DNA from: Hyaloperonospora brassicae
Taxonomy: Eukaryota > Oomycota > Peronosporomycetes > Peronosporales > Peronosporaceae
Length of the DNA: 64,000 nt
Assembly: GCA_947650285.1 (NCBI GenBank)
Contig: CANTFL010000072.1
Location: 50,945 to 114,944 of the forward strand
Reading direction: 5' to 3'
Below, piece after piece: positions 33,396 to 44,331 of the stretch (its first letter is position 1; each line of letters begins with the position of its first letter). The position numbers and the translations under genes were made by a program. The notes beneath the pieces are model-generated. The model did no database searches and had not been told where the DNA came from. It saw only the letters and a list, made by a program, of their open reading frames with translations.

Positions 33396-35262
33396 TGTGG
33401 TAAAGTCGCTCTCAAAAAATCGCTTGTGTGAGTGTCGATCTTCCACTTGCCCAGACTTGCCGACTCACGGAAGGGGTACTCCGATCCGTGCCTTGTTGTA
33501 TAGCCTTGTGCTCACCTTGTCTACCCGTCGGTTGGGCTGGCTTGAGCTCTTCTCGTAACGGCCTTGGGAGATGTCGATCTCGCTGAGAGGTTATGTTGAG
33601 AGTTCGCTCCCGGCGTGGGAATCTTCACACCACGAACGGGGGTTCTGCGATCTTGATCTAGAGGCGCGGCGATCTCTTATGTGGAAGCGTCGCGATCTCG
33701 ATCTTGAATCACACCGATCTCCTATTTATTCTCGGGTTCGGGGTCTTTGCTGGGCGCAAATCTTCACTCAGCAAATGATAGTCTTGCGTCGATCTTGCGT
33801 TGGGATCGGTACGATCTGGTCTCGGGATCGGCCGATCTTGCTGGAAGTGCGCAATGTGGGCAGATCGGTGTCTTGTTTCGCCAAAATGAAACGTGCCGAT
33901 CTGTCCGGTAAATCGCTTCAGTCTTGCTCGGTCTTGTCTTGAACTGCTTGTCCAGATCTTCTGACCACTTGAGCCGCCTTGCGATCTTGTAACCAAAATC
34001 CTTTTCCTTTGTTGTTGCTTGCTGCTACCCTAGCAGTTGAGTTGAGTGTGAGTACTTGATCGATCCGGGCCAGATATCCCGAGATTGCTCTTCTCGATCT
34101 TGGCCAACAATCCAAGATCGGTCTTCTGTGTCCCTATAACACGCGTGTCTTGACCCGCCGGGGAAGCCAAATAAATCTTGCCCGGAGAAGAGGGGAGGAG
34201 AACGTGCGTCGTGAGTAGAAGAAGTAGAGTTCAAGTCTGTTTATTAACCAACCAAATTAATATCCAACCTATCTTTAAGCCTATTCCCAACTATAGGTCA
34301 CTCTCCAAGTCGATATCACCTTTAAGCTTGACCGCCCCCTTGAACACGTGTCGAAATTTCGTGACCTGTACTCCAAAGATAGCGCCAATACTCCCAATAT
34401 CGTACCTAGGCACCCAAAAGGGACCAAATTCCAAATACGGTACCAAATACCCAATTTTGGTACCGAAAAGTCCAACATAGTATCCAAATGCCGAATGTGT
34501 CTACATCCATTTTACGACGTCAATTCAACCGGCTTCCACTGGCTCTTTCGATCTGAACTTTTGGGACATCACTCATGGACCTTCATCAAGCATTTTGTCA
34601 CGATTCAACAGCTCCATCACCGATATATCCATAGTCAGCAGGGAACATGACCGATCTGAGGTCCAATTCAAGATTGTTGAGGACCGACACAGTACAATCC
34701 GGCCATATGTGTTCTTCCGCTCATTGAGCGTACTCCGATACCATCCTCACGGGTTTGTCTGCTCAATGGGGCCATCCGTAGTTCTTACAACGGTCCCACG
34801 GGCTCCCACAAACATCCACACTTCCAGATCGGGCCATAATTAACCTAAATCAGTACTCCCTTCGGGAGACCGGTAACGAGTGTCACCGATCTGATGGATT
34901 TCGGCACCTTTGTCACAGAGTCACCTCACATCGCCTGGTCCCCGATGCACCTTTCCCAGAATGATTCTGCTTCAGATCGGTTGTTTGATGCAATCCAGTC
35001 CCTTGTCTCAGATCGCACCGTTGAAATCATTCCTCGTCCCAGATTGTAGCGTGGAAATCATCCCTTTCCGCGCCCCGTCTCAGATCGTTCCATACCCATC
35101 AATCTGACGACAGTTGGATCAGATCGTCTTTCTCCGTTGGGATCGCCTCCCATCTCTTATTAGATCGCCAGGTCCCATGGTCTCATTTTCCACCAGTAAG
35201 TGACACCTAAACTGGGTGGTCACCGATCCACGTCCCATCATTTGATTAGTGACTTTACCACA
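33396..35262 (-). repeat. 3' LTR of element D (1.87 kb)
   Basis: A direct repeat of 46,258-48,104 with scattered substitutions and a few small indels. On the minus strand it begins TGTGGTAAAGTCACTAATCA and ends GACTTTACCACA. It is packed with GATC. The adjoining purine tract on the minus strand (AGGGGGTGG, 35,263-35,271) is the probable polypurine primer. Confidence 0.9.
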
Positions 35263-35350
35263 CCACCCCCTGTACTATAGTCCGTTTAGGCAGCAATCGG
35301 CTTCAGTCCAGTCATTAATCAACTTTGTCTTAATCACTCAAGTCCATCCC

Positions 35351-38082
35351 ATGACCTCCCCGACGCGTCTCCCCACTTCGCCGACCCTCTCGAAGAGCTT
35401 CACTGTGGTTCTGTCTCCGGATCGCGATCGGCCGTCCGGATCACCAGATCGTGGATGCATGCTCCCACAGTTTCGGATCGGCCTAGGTCCCCACGACATT
35501 CCGGTCCGGCCGGATCGCCTCCGTTGCCCAGATCGCCCGACCAAGGGGAATGTATTCCCGCCGCTCTAGATCGGCCTGGGTTCCCCAGTCATCTCGATCC
35601 GGTCGGGTCGTTACCGATTCTTGTGGGATCGCCATACTGCTCGCTGGAGTCGATCGCCCCTCTCACCTCGTCAGCTCCTCTTGACGCATTTGGGTCCGAC
35701 ACACTGGCCACTAGTGGGCTTCGTCGTGGGTCCACTTCAATTGTTGATACCAACGAGCACGTCCCGAGAGTTTCCGCCGACGACGTTCGTCTTACGTTGG
35801 CGACGATCTCGTATTTATGGGATCGAGAGGCCACTTTCCGCAGCCAAGAGGATAACATCCACGCGCTTCAGCAGTCACACCGAGAGGCTGTCGCGCGCGG
35901 AGATCGCCTGCAAGAAGAGATCGATTATCTGTACCGATCGGGCGCCCCATTTGTCTCTTTCGTCCAGCGTCGTTACGACTTGATGCAATGCCGGTATGTC
36001 GACGCCGCTCATTCTTTGAGAGACTGCCGGCTGACGCTGCGGACCCGTCGCGATCAGTCGGAGACGATTCTTCGGTTGAACGAGTTGTTACGCGCCAGCG
36101 ATCAAGACCTGACCCGCTTAGAATAGCAGATGAGGACCGTGAACGCACAGGTCCGCTCCCTCCGAGCGGATCGCAACACCCTCCGACATCAGCGTGACCA
36201 GTTGGCCTTCGACAAGTCATTCCTCAGCGCGGAAGTTTTCAAGTTGAAAATAGGTTTGGGTCGATCTCAAGCGGATACCGAAGAGGGTTTAGCTTCCATC
36301 AGCGATCTCATACAGCAAGTGGATTCCTTGGGTCCTTTGGAAGGTCAGCTGGCGCACTCGCAGGCTGAGAATGTAAACCTCCGTCGTCAACTTGCAGAAC
36401 ATCTTGCGGTTTACGACCTCTCGACAGCGGCGGAGCAAGATCGGGAATGGGCCGTGGCAGATCATCGTGCGCTTTTTGACACATTGAACATGTGCTATAC
36501 TCGGCTCTCAGTCGTCTGTGGTGACCCCCAATCCGACTCCCAATCCGACCCCCAGAGATGCTGCTCCGGTGGGATAGACTCCTGCTTCTGCCATCCGGAG
36601 AACGGGATCACGTGTCCGTAAGACCCGACCGAGATCGCCTGCTCCGCCTGCCAAGCGCCAGCGTGTTCAACTGGGATCACGGTCCAGGGATTATTCCATA
36701 ACCCGAGCGGGCACCCGCCTATTATCGTTGAACCCCTCAACACCCTCCAAGAGACTTCCAAGATCGGCTACACCCGCGCCTTCCTCCGATTCTTCTTCTC
36801 CGTCTCCGCCTGCAGCTCCTGGGGCTGGATCGGGAAGTGAAGATTCGACCGGGTCTGCCTCTAGCTCGGATGATCTGACTCGGTCTGTAATGTCTCAATC
36901 CAGATCGGCCGCTCGTCGCCACCCAAAATCGGACGATCGATCCGAAACTCCGTACTCCTCGGCGGCCACTCCAACAAATTTCGTTACTGTCCGTGACAAC
37001 TAGGTCCGGCCAAGATCCGTCACGTCCGTCTTCATCGAACGAGACGGAGCCTCGCTATCTTTCCTATTCGACTGCTTCGGTTGCGACTACTCCCGTGATC
37101 GACGTTCAGGATGATGGTGGTGATTCTGGAGATGCGGATATGTCGTTGCCGGAAGAGGCACCCAGCGAGATCGGCTCTGCTAGTTCGCCTCGTGGACTTA
37201 CTGCACTCCCGTCCATCCGTCTGTCCGATAGCGACAACAGCATCACCATTCCGGTACGCCCAGTGGCTAACCGAGTCCTCGCGGCTGCCGACTTTGACAA
37301 TCTCCCACCACTTCAGCAACCTCGGGATCGGTGGATTCCCAACTATTTGGCACCTTCCCGCCGGGCAGCTTCTGAGATCGCTCCTTCGGTCAGTCTCGCG
37401 GATTGCGATGGTTTGCGTGAGGACGATGTCGATCGAGTTGTTGTTCAATCACTATTCCAAGCTTTGACATTTCTTATTTCCTCATCACTCTCACGGGCGA
37501 ACTCCACCTACGGGGACTTGGGCGTCTGGGCTAGTCTCGCGGCGACACATTGCGGCCCTATACGCCCGATCTCCCTGGGACAACATCGTGATTCCCGTGA
37601 ACCCGATCTCGTTTTACCTAACCGGGTGGTATCGGGACATGGACACTCGTTATTTGGAATTGGAGTCCAGTCATTGCCAAGCGCTGTGGGAATCTACGCA
37701 CGCGTTTCCCATCCCTCCGGATCAACGACGATCTGATCGGTTCCTGCTAACGTTTTGGCGTCAGCGTAAACAGCGTCGATCTCGTTTTGGAGCGCGTTGG
37801 AAGAATTTCCTGAAGACGATACTCCGCGGCATGATCGACGGCCACTGCGATCTGGATATCTTGCTCGATTCCTTCTTTTTGCAATACCCGCGCATGCATG
37901 AAAAGCGAGTTTGGAATCCCGGATTGGGACATACTGCCGACCCAGCCGACCTGGTAGAGGCGTTGGACATGGCCGACCGTGAGGATCCTTGGCGCAACCA
38001 GTTCCGTAACGCCCACTGGGATCACCCCGGATCGCAGATCCCTCGTCTACAAGACAAGTTCAAGCCTGATCCATCGTCTTAG
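35351..38082 (+). pseudogene. Antisense accessory ORF of element D
   Basis: A long coding region on the strand opposite pol, starting about 90 bp inside the 3' LTR. The possible start MTSPTRLPTSPTLSKSFTVV at 35,351 is in a different frame from the main ORF, which opens at 35,455. Main parts: a Pro/Arg-rich N terminus; a long coiled coil from about 35,800 to 36,480 (e.g. LQQSHREAVARGDRLQEEID, NRNTLRHQRDQLAF-like repeats), interrupted by a single TAG at 36,124; a basic, Ser/Pro-rich segment with PPAKRQRVQL; an acidic stretch DDGGDSGDADMSLPEE; and a C-terminal part with ESSHCQALWESTHAFPIPPD and RFGARWKNFLKTILRGMIDG. Three frameshifts join the pieces. The total is about 870 codons, and it ends 310 bp short of the pol stop. 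The domain is unknown to me. Confidence 0.7.
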
Positions 38083-38252
38083 TCTAAGATCGGTGTTCGA
38101 GTTCGATCGTCTTTCAGATTTGTGTACGTCTTTCAATCGTTTTCTTTGGTAATTCATTCTTCGCAACCTTCACAACTTCGATTGTCTCGATCCATATCTC
38201 TCAGTTAGGTAATTCAATTGATTGTCTCCATACTCACACACATAACTCCATC

Positions 38253-38385
38253 CATCAGCATGTGCTACCTCCTAGCACATCTTGCAACCTCATCCACCAG
38301 CATGTGCTACCGTCTAGCACATCTTTCAACCCCTCCTTCCTGCATATGATACCTTCCGCATATGCTACCTCCCGCATACTTGTTC
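38253..38385. repeat. Short hairpin repeats between converging genes of element D
   Basis: Two copies of a unit of about 40 bp carry the hairpin ATGTGCTA-(5-6 bp)-TAGCACAT (38,260-38,280 and 38,302-38,322). They are followed by worn copies with GCATATG (38,342-38,385). They lie in the 310-bp gap between the end of the antisense ORF and the end of pol, where a shared 3' end signal might be expected. Function not shown. Confidence 0.6.
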
Positions 38386-38391
38386 GAACTG

Positions 38392-39000
38392 TTAAGGTTC
38401 GTCCGACTTGCCTTCGTGAGACTGCATCACTTCGAAACGGTTTCGACTCACTCGGCTCCGCTCAAACTCTTGCAAGATCGCTCCACAACTCAGATCGGCC
38501 TCGTCCACCCAACTTCGGTCGGGATATCCCTTCCATTTCACCAGAAATTGACGATGTACTCGCCCATAACGGGTTTTCCGACCAGATCGCACGTCCAATA
38601 CCTCTTCCACTTCATATTCTCCCTCCTCAAGATCGCTCTCCCAACTGTCTTCTGGTAGCAGAGCTTCATCAAAATCCAAGCGATCTGCTTCATCCATCGT
38701 AAGCTGATGCTTCGGCCGTTCAGGGAACGTCTTTACCTTCTTCAGCTTCGATAGATGTACAATCGGAAATAGCCGATATGGGGTCCCAGCGATCTCCAAT
38801 TTCACCGCGTGATATCCACATATATCCGCAACTCGGAATGGGCCATGCCACATATGCGCTGACTTCTTCGCGTAGCCTTCCATGACTCGATCCAGGTATA
38901 GCCGTACTTGTGTACCCACTTCGACTTCATGTGGCTCCAGGTCATTATTGTGTCGATCTGCTCTCTACTGGATCGCGGCTCGTAAGTGATCGCTCACTGC
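38392..39000 (-). pseudogene. Integrase C-terminal part and chromodomain of element D
   Basis: An open frame of 175 codons gives the GPY/F-type module (HMWHGPFRVADICGYHAVKL, FPIVHLSKLKKVK), an acidic bridge FDEALLPEDSWESDLEEGEY, and the chromodomain YEVEEVLDVRSG...FLVKWKGYPDRSWVDE. The chromodomain cage residues (Y at the start, W in VKWKGY) are present, and a Trp lies where W-x-x-E/D follows. The start shown is only the reopened frame, since pol is one polyprotein. Confidence 0.9.
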
Positions 39001-40120
39001 AGATCGAGATCGTTGGAATTGCCTTTGGATCTTGTATCTCCACCTCTTTGGGTCGCGATCTCGTGTTACCGTGTTCCCTACTGATAACGTAGCTTCCAAT
39101 GTAGATCGCGGGTCCCACCCATGAATCAGATAGATATGGGGTGCCCCCCCCGGATCCGATCTTGAGCGGTGTTGATCGCAAATGTGAGCCGTTCAGCATA
39201 CTCATCCCAATCCTGTTGGTTGACATCGGCCACATACATCTTGAGCGCTCTCGTCAGTGTTTGCACCATTCGTTCGGCCGTTCCATTTGCTTGTGGTCTA
39301 TAGGCCATGATAGTACGCTGCTTTTGCCCTACGATCTGGCTGAAAGCTGGAAGAAATCGAACATAAAGCCCGGTTCCCGATCGTGCCTGATAGCCTCGCT
39401 AGCTCCAAAACGTCGGAACACGCATTCTTCGTAATTCTCCGCAATCGTCTGTGCTGTCCGTGACGAGCTAGCTTTTGCGATCACATACCCCGAGAAAAGA
39501 TCTACCCAAATGAGCAGCTCAGTGTTCCCTTTGAAAGACTTAGGCAACGACGGGCTATGACCCATTGCGATGATCTGGAATGGGTAGGTTGCTTGTAAAT
39601 TACCAGGCGATCTCCCATGGATCATCGGACATCCCTTTCCGGTCTCACAATCGGTACACACGCCTACATATCGTTGCACACTCCGGTACAGCCCTCTCCA
39701 GTGGAACCGCGACCTGATCTTCTGGTACGTCCTGCCAATACCTTGGTGTCCTCCCTCCAGACTTGCGTGGTAATGGTGCAAAAAGTCCTGTTGCAACGTC
39801 TCTGGGATCACTAGACGCATCAAACCATCGCGATCTTCTGACTCTCTTTTCGCCATGGGGCAGAAGAAAAGCAGATCGTTCTCATCGATCTCGTTCTCTG
39901 GCGCCAGTTTTGCCCACACCTTCACTTCTCCAGCGTCCAGGCTTGATATATCGCCGTTCAGATAACTCTTGAGGTTGACGTTCCAACGCTCTTTATCCTG
40001 AGCTTGTACAATTCGTCGAATCCTAATCCTCTGTACTATCTCCTCCTGTATCACTTCGGGCTGATGACGTATCCTCTCGGCTGACCTCGTGACCGCAGTT
40101 ATTCGAGCCAAGCTGACCAT
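39001..40120 (-). pseudogene. Integrase core of element D
   Basis: The HHCC zinc finger is intact (HYHASLEGGHQGIGRTYQKI, then CTDCE). The first catalytic position reads IIAMGHSPSLPKS, where B has IIAMDHIPSLPKS, so the Asp has become Gly. The second is intact (IRHDREPGF). A frameshift near 39,320 separates the third part, AYRPQANGTAERMVQTLTRA, with its Glu. A loss of the catalytic Asp together with the frameshift means D cannot integrate by its own enzyme. Confidence 0.88.
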
Positions 40121-40600
40121 CTTGCTTGGGCTTCAACAATTCATCGAGACGGTTCAGAGTCATCAGATCTTGCCGATCTTCGTCGGCTACCACCGTTCTC
40201 CCGTTTTCGTTCTGCAATGCTGTGCTGGCTAGTCGATCCGCGCTTTGGTTCCATTCTCGCTTCATGTGTAGGAACTCATGATTCGGCCACGTTCGCAATT
40301 TGTCTAACGCTTTATGTCTCAACAGTTGAAGGCCCAGTGCCTTGCAGTCGATCTCACCGCGCATCTGTCGGATCACCAAATTAGAGTCTCCACAAAGAAT
40401 TACTCGCCCCCTGTCCAGATCGGCAAGTAACTCAAAGCACAATAGCAAGCCATTATACTCCGCTTCATTCACGGTCAGATCGTAGAGCATATCTGGATTC
40501 TGCCGCCACGATCGTCCACTCCGGTAACCTCCATATCACAGCACTGTACGAACCCTCCTTTCTTCTTTATCCTCGCCGATCCATCGAAGCTGGCCACCAG
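40023..40600 (-). pseudogene. Second, archaeal/plant-type RNase H of element D
   Basis: LLVASFDGSARIKKKGG (about 40,550-40,600) supplies the first Asp. After a frame break near 40,495, LTVNEAEYNGLLLCFELLAD supplies the Glu, RVILCGDSNLVIRQMRGEID the second Asp, and EWNQSADRLASTALQNENG the last N-x-x-A-D. All four catalytic acidic positions are therefore present, in contrast to the preceding RNase H. It lies between the canonical RNase H and integrase, the same place as in B and C. Confidence 0.85.
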
Positions 40601-41101
40601 CAACTTCTCATCCGCTTCCACCGTGGGTGGTGGCATTGATATCTTGAGTCGGCAGTCCTTTCGCGGGGTTATTGCGATCAGCATCTCTTCCATCTCCTCT
40701 CTCGGGGTGATACTCGCTGCTAGCATCCCCAAGATCTCTTCCTCTCCTCTCTCGCATTTCTTCACCTCCATAGTCCAGTTCGACAGCAAAGCAGCCCACC
40801 GTCCTAATCTCCCGTTGAGCCCTCGAGATTGCATCAACCACGCTAACGTGGAGTGTCGAGTCAACACCGTGATCTCTCGTGAAGCTAGTGTGGTATAGCA
40901 CACATCCAAAACACGAAGTAACGCCAGCACTTCCTTCTCCACCGTCCCGTAGTTAAGCTCATTGGGCTTCAACGTGCGGCTAGTAAACGTCACCGGATGA
41001 TACACGCCATCATACTCCTGTATCAGGGCCGCTGAGACAGCCCACTTACTAGCATAAACCACGATCACGGGAGGACGATCCGGGTCGAAATGTTTAAGCA
41101 T
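40601..41101 (-). pseudogene. Canonical RNase H of element D
   Basis: The frame from MLKHFDPDRPPVIVVYASKW onwards is the Gypsy RNase H with VTFTSRTLKPNELNYGTVEK and SREITVLTRHSTLAWLMQSR. The first catalytic Asp position (usually V-x-x-D-A-S) reads VVYASKW, and the later D-H-x-x-L block reads TRHSTLAW. Both lack the Asp, as in B. This points to a family-wide loss of activity in this domain. Confidence 0.8.
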
Positions 41102-41117
41102 GGGAGCTGTAGCTATC

Positions 41118-42180
41118 TTAGCCTTTCAGCATCGTGAACGCAACCTTAGCCTCCTTCCATCGACTCTCGTTCGACCATTCGTCTCCTGCTGCGAGCTGAG
41201 ATCGGCCGATCTCGAAGAAATCCGATTCTCTTAGCTCATATAACACCGCGGCGTACACTGCAAAATCCTCAATGAAGCGGCGGTAGTAGTTCAAGCTCCC
41301 GAGAAAAGATTGCATAGCTCGCAGCGTGCTAGGAAACGGGATGTTGATCAACGACTCCAAGTTCTTGGGCTGAGCCTCCAGACCATCCATCGACACTCGA
41401 TGTCCCAAATATTCGACCTTACGGCACCCCCAAAAACGCTTCGTGAGACTGATAGACAGGTTCCACTTATCACATGCTTCCAGCAGTCGTTCCACTTTTG
41501 CGTACAAAGATTCCCATGACGTGGCTGGTATGAGGATATCGTCAATGTAAGATCGGCGTCCCAGTATAGAAGGCCGTCGATCTGTCTCAGGTTCTCCATC
41601 TTTGAACACGTCGATCGGGCCATCTGAAGCTGATCTCTGGCCGATCTTGAGATATCCATACAGCGCATTGTCAACCAGACGTTGGTAGATCTGAGGTGCG
41701 TTCTTAAGCCCAAACGGCATTCGCAACCACTCGAAAAGACCAAACGGCGTGACAAACGCTGATATCAGTTTTGCTCGTTCGGTCATTTCCACGACCCAGA
41801 ATCCACTGGCCATGTCTAACGAACCGTACCATAGGGCTTTATCGAAATCCTCCAGCAGATCGCTGATCAACGGCATGGGGTAAACCATCAGGCGTGTCAG
41901 CTGATTCACTCTTCGATAATCTATACAGGGACGAATATCCACTCCATTCTTTTTGATGATCACCACTATCGGAGACGCCCAAGGCGACGTGGATGGCTGA
42001 ACAATCTTGGCCGCTAACAGCCCTTTGATGAGATCCGACAACTTCTCCCGATATTTCGGCGCGACCGGACGTACTCTTTGCGCTATCGGTGCTGCCCCAC
42101 CGACATCGATATCACAGATCGCGCATCGTGCTGCTGGTGGTAGAGCATTACCTTTACCCATGAGAAGGTGACGGCTCTTC
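41118..42180 (-). pseudogene. Reverse transcriptase of element D
   Basis: One open frame covers the whole RT. It has the fingers segment LLAAKIVQPSTSPWASPIVV, IKKNGVDIRPCIDYRRVNQL, the palm YGSLDMASGFWVVEM with the first Asp, LRMPFGLKNAPQIYQRLVDN, a 35-residue insert rich in Asp/Gly/Arg, and the catalytic RRSYIDDILIPATSW. The connection reads RKVEYLGHRVSMDGLEAQP and FLGSLNYYRRFIEDFAVYA. This is the best preserved enzyme of the element and could be functional. The frame before 42,180 continues into the linker. Confidence 0.9.
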
Positions 42181-43665
42181 CATATCAACGATCTGATGCC
42201 GCTGTTGATCTGTGGTGAGAGGCACATTGGGATCGCCGATCTGAATGTCATCAATCGTAACTTCTTCCGTAGTCGCCGACATCTCTGGTAGTACTGCCAT
42301 GTGCTGCTCGATATCTTCAGCAAACAAATCTCCGCTCTCGTGGTAGTAAACTGGTGTTCCTGCGATCTCAGCATCTTCAGTCTTTGGCAATGTCTCTTCT
42401 TCAGGCTCTTGCTTCTCTCCAGGCTGGCTCAATTCCAACAATTTGTCAGTCGGATCGGCCTTCGATAGAGACGGTCTATCGCGTGGCCATTCTTGATCGG
42501 TATAGCGATCCCCCTTCGTTGCATGTTGGATTTCGATCTCATGATCGTTATCCCATTCGCGATAGCTCTGCTTCGTTGTGTGGAGTTAATTCAGCTCCAA
42601 TGCCCCTTTTTTCCTTCACAACCGCGAAATCTGTTCTGTGCAGTTCCTCGTTTCCGGCCTGCCGCGTCACCGTAGAAACCGCTGGAGATACATCTTTTAG
42701 CAGATCAGATTGTCGTTTCATGATACGTTTAGGGGTGACGTAGGTAGGGCGCTCTACCAATGGTCCGATCTGCTCTTCTGGAAGCGCATTCACACTATCC
42801 GTCGCAGCTTCGTACGCTAGAGTTTGCCACTCCTTGTACTTCCCCGATCCGACCGTCACAAAACCTTGAGTCCGTGGTACCATATCGCCTTCCGTCCACA
42901 AGCCTAATATAGTGTGGGTGGGCAGTATGATCTCACGGTCGCCAATGTTGGTCATCTGCAGGTATTTCGTCTTACCCAACCCCGAGATCACCGTGGGGAC
43001 CCAATCCGGTACTCTAGCGACCCACAACTTCATCTTAGCCCCACCGATCCCGATCTTCACTTCTCTTGACTCTCCGACCGGGATCGCTACATGTTGTTCC
43101 TTCGCCGTTACGTGATGTATCTTCGATCCGTACGCGGGGCGACGTCCTGCGAGATGAATACGGATTTTTTCTGGTAGACATAGCGCGCCATCAGCTAGAT
43201 CGAGCCGCACTCCGGCAGGTACCATAAAGTCTATTGCCGGATTGCTTCCTGTCCTGCTAGATCGCCTACCCACACATTGCAATAGTATACCAGCGACCCC
43301 GCGAGGGTTACTTTGATCTTGGTACGTCCCATCGTCATATACGGAGTTTCTCCGATCCCGATACATTCTTGTCGTTGACTTTCGTCAATGTAACAACCGA
43401 CCTTACGAGCAAAGGTGGTGTCAATGATCGACACTTCAGCACCGAAATCAAATAACAGAGTGGCTTTTACGTTGTTGATCTTGCCAACAGCTTTCGCCTG
43501 TTTAAACCACTTCCCGGGAGAATAGTGCTTCCAATATCCGCGAGATTCCCCATAAGCAAGCTCAATTTCCATAGTTGGTTCGGATCTCGAGTACTCGTCG
43601 ATCCTATTCAGACTGGAGACGGAAGAGACACGTTTTGACTTCGAACGAGATAAATTTGTCTCCAT
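42154..43665 (-). pseudogene. Protease and linker of element D
   Basis: From 43,665, METNLSRSKSKRVSSVSSLN leads to the protease active site LLFDFGAEVSIIDTTFARKV. The Ser of the D-S-G triad is Phe here, while B retains DSG. A frameshift near 43,240 separates the second half (FMVPAGVRLDLADGALCLPE, LPTHTILGLWTEGDMVPRTQ). An acidic linker (EDAEIAGTPVYYHESGDLFA) then leads to RT. With a Phe beside the catalytic Asp, the protease is probably dead. Confidence 0.82.
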
Positions 43666-43771
43666 ATCTGCATTCGCTTACTCTCGCGATCTGTCTTCTT
43701 TTTTTCCACGTATGCAATAATGCAGAGCCCAGAACGCTCGGCTCGTACTAGATTCAAACCTGGCGAGCGTC

Positions 43772-44040
43772 CTAGTTTAACATCTTCCCGGTCTTCTCTG
43801 GCAGCATCTCTGCATGCTTGTTCGGGGCGTACCAATGTCGGATCATGTTGTAGAACTCCTCCATGGGACATTTCCCCGGGTCATGCATCTCACCGCAGGC
43901 ACGACACACGAAAAAACAATTGTCGGAGGGGTGTCCTTTACGCCCGCATTTCTGGCACATGAGCCGCTTCCAACAACCGAGATCTTCATGCTTGGTCGAT
44001 CCGCAATGAGTACACGGCTTTATGGCATACTGAGATCTTA
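43772..44040 (-). pseudogene. Triple zinc knuckle of element D
   Basis: Three CCHC-like motifs in a row: CTHCGSTKHEDLGC, CQKCGRKGHPSDNC and CRACGEMHDPGKC. The first two are canonical C-x2-C-x4-H-x4-C and the third is one residue shorter before His. Three knuckles are more than the usual one or two in Gypsy gag. They should bind the genomic RNA. They lie between capsid and protease, in a frame open to 43,772. Confidence 0.85.
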
Positions 44041-44331
44041 ATAGTTTCGACGAGTATTCGGATCGACCGATCTCATATTCGCTGAAGCGTTGCGAGATGG
44101 TGTTCGCCGATCCGTATTGGCAGCCATATGGATCGATCTCAATCGATCTTCCGAATCCGATCCGTTGGTGTCCGATTCTTAATCACTGCTGATATCCTCG
44201 GTACGGACCATCCTCACCGCACGTGCAGGCTTAGAAAGTGCTGGACCAGGCGTCCCCTTCTGTCTGGGCTTAGACGATCCCATCATCACTATCCCTTGAC
44301 GCGATCTCCCTTGCTGGTATCCATGCAATGT

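Noticed and set aside
33396..35262. Reading 33,396-34,020 as gag leader of a second tandem D element sharing an LTR
   Set aside because: The A2 reading frame ends exactly at 33,395, and the inverted ends TGTGGTAAAGTC and GACTTTACCACA with the 4-bp duplication show that this stretch is part of a 1.85-kb LTR.
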